A stretch of 64,000 nt of DNA. It comes from Tritrichomonas musculus. Lineage: Eukaryota > Parabasalia > Tritrichomonadida > Tritrichomonadidae. The position numbers and the translations under genes are program-made. Within the stretch, counting starts at the first letter, position 1. Every line of letters starts with the position of its first letter. Shown here in pieces: positions 9,034 through 16,341 of the stretch. The notes under the pieces are model-generated. The model did not search any database and was not told where the DNA came from. It saw nothing but the letters and a program-made list of their open reading frames with translations. The stretch covers positions 1 to 64,000 of the forward strand of contig JAPFFF010000040.1 of NCBI GenBank assembly GCA_039105265.1, in the 5' to 3' direction.

Positions 9034-10038
9034 ATGGAATTACCACCAAGTGTTAACACTTTATATCCTAATCGAGATAATATAGTTAATGATGGTAATA
9101 CACCTCTTCCAATCGAAACAGCCTACTTCCTTGAGGATGCTCAACATGATAAAGCTAAGTTTAATAGATATTGGTTTAATTTCCCACCAGAATTGTCAAC
9201 TGCAAACAAAGGGGAATCTATTGTTGGTGTTCGTTCAGCGCATATCATTAAGAGAAGACGCAAATTAGAATTTAATGTGACTATATTTAAAGTTCAAAAA
9301 TCCTACTTTGTTTTACATGGAGGAAATATAAACGACCTTATTTTAACTCAAGAACTACTTGATAAATTCTACCAGGACGACCTCAAAGAAGAAAATGCAA
9401 AAAAGCCTACTTGGAAATGGATAGCAAATTTTGATGTTATTGATTGGGTGTCAGAGGAAGGGGACTTAAGAGGGTTCTTTGATGCTGTCAACACCGCGAT
9501 GAAATCTTGGATAGCTATGCATGGGCAATATGGAAATGCATTTTCCCAAAATGATTCATTAATTGCATATCGAGATATACAAACAGATGGATATTATGAT
9601 AAAGATGGTTTTCATGAAATTATATATACCAAAAATAATGATAATATAGATGAAGATTCAAGACAATATATCAATTTTTTCCAAATTGGTGATTAGAATG
9701 AGGACTTTGCAGATATGTTTAATATAGGCACAGGAGCTTATCAAAATAACCCTAAGAAGTATTTAACTTTAAGTAAGAGGTTGGTATTTGATAATGTATG
9801 GGACAGACATCCATGTAAAATATATTCATCTATTGGTGAACAAGCATTACATAACTATATTGGAGATAGTGATGTTGAATATAGTCCGATTAAGTACTTC
9901 AAGTTAAACTCAATGGACCAAAGGTTTTGGATAGACTTCTATAGTGATGCTCATTATAATTGTCCAACCAAACTACCTCCTAAAGATTCATTTGTTATCG
10001 AAATGCAATTCCTTCAATACGATAAGATGTTTATTTAA
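9034..10038 (+). pseudogene. Structural-type (candidate minor capsid) gene region of the Polinton-type element
   Basis: Beta-rich sequence with aromatic and charged alternation (FNRYWFNFPPEL, VGVRSAHIIKRR) and no enzymatic motif. It lies between the protease and the integrase. Its size and strand-rich character would suit a jelly-roll minor capsid (penton) protein of Polintons, but I cannot show homology by eye, so this is an inference from context. The region appears broken. Copy 3 carries one substitution here relative to the other copies. Confidence 0.45.
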
Positions 10039-10044
10039 AAATAA

Positions 10045-11197
10045 ATGAGTAAAGAAGAACCAAGCCCATATGAAAAATTATACAACAAAGCTAAATGGAA
10101 GACCTTGGACAAATACCTTAGCATGGCAAAACAAGAGAATCTAAATGAAGAAGAAGCAAAGAAATACTTTGATGAAAGAGTAGTACATGATAAGAGAGTA
10201 CCTAAAGCACAATTTATACCTATTGTATCCAAACATCCTCATGGTTATCAAATGGATACCTTCATTAATAATAAAGAGGCAGGTGGGTTGAACTATCTAA
10301 TGTTCATTAATATCAACACCAGAAAAGCATATGCATATCCTATTAATGGTAAAGGATCAAGAGAAGTATTGACAGCACTTCATAAATTTGTTAATGATGT
10401 ACCTCATGTATATTCGATAACAAGTGATGAGGATGCAGCATATTTATCATCAACAGTCTTAGACTTCATGAGAGAGAAGAACATAAAATACCGAACAACA
10501 ACTGAGAATAACCATAATGTACTTGGCATTATTAATAGGTTTATGAGAACCATAAGAGATGCTATTGGTGAAAATAGGTTTATTCAACCAAAGGAGATGC
10601 ATGATTTGGTCAACATATATAACAACTCTCCTCATAGGTCTTTAGATAATAAAGCACCTAATGATATTACTCCAGCGGATGATATAAAGTACATACAAAA
10701 GAATGCACGCATTAATCCATACCATTTTAATCCAGGTGAGATGGTCAGGTTAGTACTTGAAAAAGAACCATTTGGTAAAAGAAGAAGTAATTTGTCCAAT
10801 GAGTCTTATATAGTTGACTCAAAAAAAGGTAACCAGTTTGTGGTCAGGTCCAAAGATGGTTCAACTAGTTCATTCCCTGGATATAGGTTGTTAAGGACAA
10901 GAGACAAAAGGATTAAAGTAGCTGAAAGACTAAATGAAGGTAAAGAAGGTATTATTGAACAAATATATAACTTTGATGAAGATACAGGTAAGTATGATTT
11001 AAAATGAGAAGGAGTCGAAGGTGATGATGCCTTTGCTAGAGAAACCATTAGAAATGTAAGGAGAGGTAATCTATTGGTACTTGGTACAGCAGAAAGACAA
11101 TATTGGTTGGAACAAAAGAAAAATTATGAACGACAAATTAAAGCAGGTCAAAAGGTTGAGGGCAAACCAATACCAGATAAAATTATGAAATACATTT
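10045..11197 (+). pseudogene. Polinton rve-type integrase region
   Basis: The core has the retroviral-integrase plan: a first acidic strand (YQMDTFINN), FININTRKAYAYP, a second acidic site (SITSDEDAAY), the helix NNHNVLGIINRFMRTIRDA, and YNNSPHRSLDNKAPND, typical of rve domains near the end of the core. The C-terminal part (FNPGEMVRLV onward) is an SH3/chromodomain-like tail as in Polinton c-integrases. The enzyme would insert the element into chromosomes. Family assignment is firm; the region appears broken. A gap of only 6 bp separates it from the preceding gene. Confidence 0.85.
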
Positions 11198-11209
11198 AAA
11201 AATTTGTAA

Positions 11210-12072
11210 ATGGATGAACCCCCAAGTGCAGAACTAATAAATAAAGTAGAAACATTGATTAAAGAAACCTTACGGAAGAACATGAAAGAGATAGATGGTG
11301 CTTTGATTAAACCATTATCACCTGATTATCCTTTTAGCACAAATGGTATATACTTTTTAATTGGTAAACCAGGTGCTGGTAAAAGTCTTTGGATATGGAG
11401 ACTTATTATGATAACAGAGAGGTTGTTTAAACATCCATACTACCAAAAGATAATATTTTGCTCAAGCTCTGGTAAAATGGATAAAACAGCTGAAACACTT
11501 AATAAACAAATACAATCAAGAATCGATTATGTAAAGGAAAGAGAATTACCATTCTTAAAAGACATCTTCGAAGAAAGATAAAGTATTATGCTATTGTCAA
11601 ATATGTATTATCTCGAATGAAAGAGACCAATGACGAAATGAGGAGGCTCATTGAGAAGCATCATTTAAATAAGCTCAATGATAAAATTATATATATAGCC
11701 AATAAGTTAGTCAAATATGAAACATCATCATATCCATATAACACATTATTGATACTAGATGATTGTGCAGGTAGTGATTTATTAAAGAATGGTAATAGTG
11801 AATTTATCAAGTTGTTAACCAAGAAAAGACACTATAATTTAACATGTATCATGGCTATCCAAACTATTCGATTTGTTCATATGAATGCTAAAAGGTTAGC
11901 AACAGATATCATATGTTATACAGGATATAGTGAGGAAGATTTTACTAGCTTGTTGCAACAAACTAATAACTCATTAAATACTAAGCAGACAGTAGCTGAA
12001 TACTTACAACATAAAGAACCACATGAGAAGTTCGTAATGAATATTTCTGCTAATAAGTACTATTTCGAATAA
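11210..12072 (+). pseudogene. Polinton packaging-type P-loop ATPase region (A32/FtsK-HerA-like)
   Basis: A Walker A motif (IGKPGAGKS) follows a beta strand near residue 50. A Walker B-like strand (NTLLILDDCAGSDLL) and a downstream sensor-like strand (LTCIMAIQTIRF) lie in the second half. This order and spacing fit the genome-packaging ATPase of Polintons and nucleocytoplasmic DNA viruses. The region appears broken. The gene follows the integrase by 12 bp and is followed at 17 bp by the glycine-rich small protein. Confidence 0.8.
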
Positions 12073-12089
12073 TTTTTTATTTTTTAAAA

Positions 12090-12545
12090 ATGGGAATTGA
12101 ACGTCATTCAGTAGAAGATTATTGGAAGCCAAATTATTCCAAAAAGCAACAATTTTCTCCATGGCAAGAGATAATAAAAGGAGGAGTTGGACTAGGTGGT
12201 AAGTTATTAATGGGAGCAGCAGATAGTTTTTCTGGAGGTCTTGCAAGTAAACTATTAGATGCTTCAGCAGGTGGATTAACCAAGCATGCTAGTGTTATTG
12301 GTTCAGTTGCGAGAGGTCTTGGTGAAAGCTTCTTGAGCGATAGTACAAGAAATAAATTAGCAAACATAGCTGACACAGCATTAAAATATGTCCCAGATGG
12401 AAAAGTAAAAACTGCCTTATCATCAATTAATAAATCTGCAAAAGGTGAATCAGTTGGAGCACCTCTTGAAAAGCCAACATTTTCGTCTAGATCATTACAA
12501 GAGAGTGATTTTACTACCAACAATCGGGCGAGAACCTATATCTAA
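12090..12545 (+). CDS. Glycine-rich amphipathic small protein of the Polinton-type element
   Basis: A 151-residue protein. After a charged N terminus (GIERHSVEDYW) comes a Gly/Ala/Leu-rich amphipathic region (about residues 28-75: GGVGLGGKLL, then SGGLASKLL), then a Lys/Ser-rich tail. Such Gly/Ala-rich amphipathic proteins next to the packaging ATPase are common in virus-like elements and resemble membrane-active or internal capsid proteins in general character. No homology can be claimed. It keeps an uninterrupted frame, and its upstream spacer is short and T-rich. Confidence 0.5.
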   Translation: MGIERHSVEDYWKPNYSKKQQFSPWQEIIKGGVGLGGKLLMGAADSFSGGLASKLLDASAGGLTKHASVIGSVARGLGESFLSDSTRNKLANIADTALKYVPDGKVKTALSSINKSAKGESVGAPLEKPTFSSRSLQESDFTTNNRARTYI

Positions 12546-12592
12546 CGAAAACTCAAAAAAACTCAATTTATAGACTTTTTTGTTTATTTTAA

Positions 12593-12958
12593 ATGTCAAA
12601 ACATCTAACAGGTTCTAAGAGACTTGTAGTTATTCATAGATGGCTAAATGGAAGGGATGACCCTGATTGGGAAGTGCTTCCTACGAAAACCAAAGACAAG
12701 CATATTGTAAAACAGCGAAAAACTCCAATAACTCGAGAATATCAAGAAAACTCAGACCGTGAAAAACATGAGGAACTTGAAGAAAAGCCAAGAAAGTCAT
12801 TAAGTTCGAAAGCTGCAAGAAAACCTCCAAAACCTAGAAAAACTCAACAAAGCCAAGTTTATGACTCTACTGTGAATGAGGAAATACTAAAACAGCTAAA
12901 ATCACTAGGTGAAGAAATGAAGATAAGTCGTGAGAAGAAAGAGCAGAGACGTAAGTAG
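12593..12958 (+). CDS. Small basic protein of the Polinton-type element
   Basis: A 121-residue, Lys/Arg-rich protein. The N-terminal part (SKRLVVIHRWLNGRDDPDWE) looks folded. The middle is a disordered basic and Pro-rich linker, and the C-terminal third is a charged helix (EEILKQLKSLGEEMKISREK) that could be a short coiled coil. The high charge would suit nucleic-acid binding, but no family is recognised. It ends immediately before the minisatellite block at 12986-13921. Confidence 0.45.
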   Translation: MSKHLTGSKRLVVIHRWLNGRDDPDWEVLPTKTKDKHIVKQRKTPITREYQENSDREKHEELEEKPRKSLSSKAARKPPKPRKTQQSQVYDSTVNEEILKQLKSLGEEMKISREKKEQRRK

Positions 12959-13013
12959 TGTATACGAGTCGGTTTCCGGTGGGGTTCGCAGGTTTGGACT
13001 AAGAACGAAATCC

Positions 13014-13260
13014 AGAAAAAAAAAAAAAAAAAAAAAAAATTTCTTCTTCTTCTTTTCTTGTTATCCCACCCACCCACCTCAATGCCCTCCATCTATGAAA
13101 CGGCACAGGTACCCCACCCCACTACCGCCCATCTATGAAACGGCACAGGTACCCACCCCACTGCCCACTATCTATGAAACGGCACAGGTACCCCACCCCA
13201 ATGCCCTCCATCTACGAAACGGCCTAGGTACCCAGCCATCTATGAAACGGCACAGGTAGC
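13014..13260. repeat. Poly(A) tract and ~40-bp GC-rich minisatellite
   Basis: A long A run (from about 13016) with adjoining T and TTC repeats is followed by five tandem units starting at 13091, 13131, 13170, 13210 and 13238. Each begins ATCTATGAAACGGCACAGG and continues into C-rich sequence; spacing is 39-40 bp, the last interval shorter. GC content is far above the surroundings. Short open frames through it are low-complexity and not taken as genes. The copy 2 equivalent starts at 39545. Confidence 0.85.
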
Positions 13261-13340
13261 ACCCCGAGAATCTCGTACATACCACCATCTACTTAATGGC
13301 ACATGTACTCCACCACGAGGACCCTCTTAGAAAAGACCTA

Positions 13341-13908
13341 ATAATATATCCATACTAATATATCCATACTAATATATCCATACTAATATATCCATACTAA
13401 TATATCCATACTAATATATCCATACTAATATATCCATACTAATATATCCATACTAATATACCTATACTAATATATCCATACTAATATATCCATACTAATA
13501 TATCCATACTAATATATCCATACTAATATATCCATACTAATATATCCATACTAATATATCCATACTAATATATCCATACTAATATATCCATACTAATATA
13601 TCCATACTAATATATCCATACTAATATATCCATACTAATATATCCATACTAATATATCCATACTAATATATCCATACTCCATACTAATATATCCATACTA
13701 ATATATCCATACTAATATATCCATACTAATATATCCATACTAATATATCCATACTAATATATCCATACTAATATATCCATACTAATATATCCATACTAAT
13801 ATATCCATACTAATATATCCATACTAATATATCCATACTAATATATCCATACTAATATATCCATACTAATATATCCATACTAATATATCCATACTAATAT
13901 ATCCATAC
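13341..13908. repeat. 14-bp minisatellite (TATATCCATACTAA)n
   Basis: About 40 tandem copies of a 14-bp unit, 568 bp in all, with a few variant units (for example near 13461 and 13675). The copy 2 array is 552 bp and has its own variants, so this is the fastest-changing part of the 26.5-kb unit. The repeat itself is contiguous, without spacers. Confidence 0.95.
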
Positions 13909-13916
13909 AGTAGTAT

Positions 13917-14540
13917 ATGCTAGTCGGTTTCCGGTGGGGTATGCACCCACACCGTCAACACAGACAAGATGGTATTATAAGTGCAACTACTCAAGTTATT
14001 ATGGGAGCTGTAGGTCATGTTGCTAGAAGATTCTTACATGGTGAATGGCAGTTTGTTAGACATCATTCTGGTGATGCAGCAGCAATAGCTGGAGTAGCAG
14101 CAGAAGCATATGTAGCAAATAGAATAGGATTATTTAATATTCCAAGTTGGTTCTGTCGTAATGATAACCCAGAAACATTAGCAGAGGAAGATATATTGGA
14201 TAAGATTCTTGCATGGGCATACCATGAAGAAACTGATGATGAACCTGAACTTGAAATAACAATGGAGGATGCTGATAAAATGATGGTTTTATTTGATACA
14301 TGTATTAATATTGCAAAGACATATCGCGATACTTTAAAGGGTACAATAGCATTCATGTGCGAGAAAATCAAAGAGCTTGAAAATAAGTCAAGTACAAAAC
14401 ATCCATTAGAAGATATAGATATGACTGTGTATATTACTAAAGCAGAAGTGAAGGAAATGATAGACCAGAAGGATGCATATATTGATACTCTTGAGAAAAG
14501 ACTTGCAGCACTTGAAGCTAAATGCACTAACATCGAATGA
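13917..14540 (+). CDS. Hypothetical structural-type protein of the Polinton-type element
   Basis: Up to 207 residues. The first eight codons lie in a 19-bp repeat bordering the minisatellite block, so the Met at 13941 is an alternative start. An Ala/Gly-rich helical stretch (about 55-70, GDAAAIAGVAAEAYVANRI) is followed by acidic sequence and a C-terminal coiled-coil-like helix (IDTLEKRLAALEAKC). There is no enzymatic motif. The upstream minisatellite may have replaced the original 5' region. Function unknown. Confidence 0.5.
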   Translation: MLVGFRWGMHPHRQHRQDGIISATTQVIMGAVGHVARRFLHGEWQFVRHHSGDAAAIAGVAAEAYVANRIGLFNIPSWFCRNDNPETLAEEDILDKILAWAYHEETDDEPELEITMEDADKMMVLFDTCINIAKTYRDTLKGTIAFMCEKIKELENKSSTKHPLEDIDMTVYITKAEVKEMIDQKDAYIDTLEKRLAALEAKCTNIE

Positions 14541-14559
14541 GAAGTTTTATTTAACTAAA

Positions 14560-16122
14560 ATGAGTGATACTACTACAAGATTTAAAGGAGATATACAGTT
14601 TAAGATAGGGGATGCTACTCGAAAAGGTAGCCAGTTATTAACCTTGGGTGACTTAGATAACTATGTACAGACAGGTCATTTATTTAATGAGGTCGAAGGT
14701 TTACCAGAAGTTGATATTAAAAATAAAAATATACAGTATGTATCATTTGAGTCTTCAACAACAACTTACAATATCCTTAAGTTTGTTAATATGCCTGAAG
14801 ACTTCATGAATAAGCTCAATGATATAAAAGCCCAAACTAATATATTTAAGATAGTCCTGAGGAAAAATATAGTATATGATACAAGTGGTAATTTAGTCAA
14901 GGAGTTCTACATATATGTTAAGGATGGTCAAGTATATTCTCCTTTGATAACTAAAAGTAGTAATGGATGCAGTATAAATAATAGTACCATTATGGGATAT
15001 ATGAATATAGCTTTTGATAGTAAACTAGACTTCAACCCATATACCTTGTGGCTGAGTGGGGAGTTGAGCATAATGAATGAATATATAACTGATTCTTTAC
15101 AAACTGAGAAGGCAATAAAGTGTTCTATAATAAAAGCTGATAATGCATTAAGTTTACGTAAGAGTGATGTACTATACTTATATAAGCCTACATCAACTAG
15201 TCAGGTTGTGATAGATAACAAGAAGTATTGGTTACTTCAATGGAACATAGATACTGGATATACTATACCTAATGACTTAGAGTTTAGGTTTAATGAGTAT
15301 TGTTTTGGTAATAAGTGGTTTTTATCATGGGATGGTACAAAATGGGTAGGTGATAACATACAAGGTCATATCAATGGTAGATTAGTTAATGGATTAAATA
15401 AGGAGAATGAGTATGGTGAAGATGGTACCTACATACAAGTCAAGAGGAGTGAGAGGAACATGAAACTGATTAATAAGCCTAATGACTACTCACCTGATAA
15501 CCTACTACATTACATGATTCATGGAGGTAAGTGCAAAATAGACTGTTTTGTAAAATTAAAGACAGGAGAGGTAGAACCTTTTACGAAATATGGTCTAGGC
15601 TTCCAAACAAGTCAAGGAGGTACGAAAGATGGATATGATATAGAAGCAATAAGGTGCTATAAGATGAATAATGCTACTAAAAAATTAGAAACTAGTGCTA
15701 TTGATGAACTCTACCTAGATATAACTCTTGAAGGTTCTAAAAATGCAAATAGGTTCTCAGTTCGACCTACAGGAAAAGAAGGCAATGGAGGAGACAAGGT
15801 ATGGTTGTTCTTACATGGTGTACTTGATTCATGTGAACAGCTTGAATATACATATGCAGCTTCGACTACTAATGACTCAAGAGATATTAAGATATATTTA
15901 GCTGATGAATATGTTGACCCAATAGATGAAGTTCATTGGGATTCAACTACTAACCCATTCGAGTATATCATTAAGCAGCAATTTTATGAAGTATCCCCAA
16001 ATCCTAATGTGGCAACAACCTTATATACTGATTATAATATTACCTCCTCTAAGATAATTACTGCTGATAGTATTACTACTATGAGGAGTGATTTAAAATT
16101 AATATTCATTTTGCAAATGTGA
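14560..16122 (+). CDS. Large beta-rich protein of the Polinton-type element, candidate capsid or fibre
   Basis: A protein of 520 residues from the ATG at 14560; the open frame extends 29 codons upstream into the previous gene, which I take as noise because the chosen ATG has the spacing typical of this element. The sequence is beta-rich with repeated Asn, Gly and Tyr (YWLLQWNIDTGYTIP, NKWFLSWDGTKWVGDN) and no catalytic motif. Its size would suit a double jelly-roll major capsid protein or a fibre-like protein, but no homology is visible by eye. It is the last gene before the host kinase promoter, and the element ends abruptly here. Confidence 0.5.
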   Translation: MSDTTTRFKGDIQFKIGDATRKGSQLLTLGDLDNYVQTGHLFNEVEGLPEVDIKNKNIQYVSFESSTTTYNILKFVNMPEDFMNKLNDIKAQTNIFKIVLRKNIVYDTSGNLVKEFYIYVKDGQVYSPLITKSSNGCSINNSTIMGYMNIAFDSKLDFNPYTLWLSGELSIMNEYITDSLQTEKAIKCSIIKADNALSLRKSDVLYLYKPTSTSQVVIDNKKYWLLQWNIDTGYTIPNDLEFRFNEYCFGNKWFLSWDGTKWVGDNIQGHINGRLVNGLNKENEYGEDGTYIQVKRSERNMKLINKPNDYSPDNLLHYMIHGGKCKIDCFVKLKTGEVEPFTKYGLGFQTSQGGTKDGYDIEAIRCYKMNNATKKLETSAIDELYLDITLEGSKNANRFSVRPTGKEGNGGDKVWLFLHGVLDSCEQLEYTYAASTTNDSRDIKIYLADEYVDPIDEVHWDSTTNPFEYIIKQQFYEVSPNPNVATTLYTDYNITSSKIITADSITTMRSDLKLIFILQM

Positions 16123-16174
16123 CCAATTTCCCATTCAAAATCCTTTTTTGAAAATAAAAATTAACTTTTTGTTA

Positions 16175-16182
16175 TCATTTTT
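16175..16182 (+). promoter_or_regulatory. Initiator of the kinase gene
   Basis: TCATTTTT directly abuts the ATG at 16183 and is a near-perfect trichomonad initiator (TCA+1YWWW). It would start the transcript 6 nt before that ATG. No comparable motif is next to the kinase ATG at 16338. Copy 2 site: 42690-42697. Confidence 0.6.
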
Positions 16183-16341
16183 ATGTCGGAAGAAATCGTC
16201 AAAGAAATATATCAAACCAAAGAAAAAATTGGTTTTGCGTACGTGTATACCGATCAATGCTCTTTAATTAAAAAAGTTCTTGAAGAGATTCAAGAAAAAG
16301 TTTTATCAATACCAGATAACGAAACAAATAAAACAAAATGA
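16183..16341 (+). CDS. 52-codon frame overlapping the kinase start (upstream ORF or N-terminal part of the kinase gene)
   Basis: Encodes 52 residues beginning MSEEIVKEIYQTKEKIG and containing an amphipathic helix (SLIKKVLEEIQEKVL). Its TGA overlaps the ATG of the kinase frame as ATGA. The initiator motif stands immediately before this ATG, so the transcript should begin here. Either this is a real upstream frame coupled to the kinase by the 4-nt overlap, or the kinase gene once began here and a frameshift separated its N-terminal helix. The helix resembles in character the helical regions before each kinase domain, which favours the second view. The sequence is identical at 42698-42856. Confidence 0.55.
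   Translation: MSEEIVKEIYQTKEKIGFAYVYTDQCSLIKKVLEEIQEKVLSIPDNETNKTK

Larger units (their letters stand above)
6568..16122 (+). mobile_element. Polinton/Maverick-type element, broken
   Basis: About 9.5 kb of closely packed genes with the Polinton gene set: an Ulp1/adenain-like cysteine protease, an rve-type integrase with a chromodomain-like tail, a packaging-type P-loop ATPase, and several structural-type proteins. An HNH endonuclease region lies at the left edge. No family B DNA polymerase is recognisable and I found no long terminal inverted repeats, whereas trichomonad Mavericks are usually 15-20 kb, so this is a partial, decayed copy with roughly five breaks. The right edge abuts the promoter of a host kinase gene. 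Two minisatellites sit inside it. The same lesions occur in the other tandem copies, so decay came before the amplification. Confidence 0.85.

Noticed and set aside
7145-12100. Bacterial-type operon
   Set aside because: Tight same-strand packing is typical of Polinton-type elements. There are no ribosome-binding sites, and gene families and promoters are eukaryotic.
12859-13259. Open frames over the poly(A) and GC-rich minisatellite
   Set aside because: Low-complexity Lys, Phe and Pro-rich translations created by the repeats.
13341-13908. Possible CRISPR array
   Set aside because: The 14-bp units are directly adjacent with no unique spacers, and the setting is eukaryotic. It is a minisatellite.
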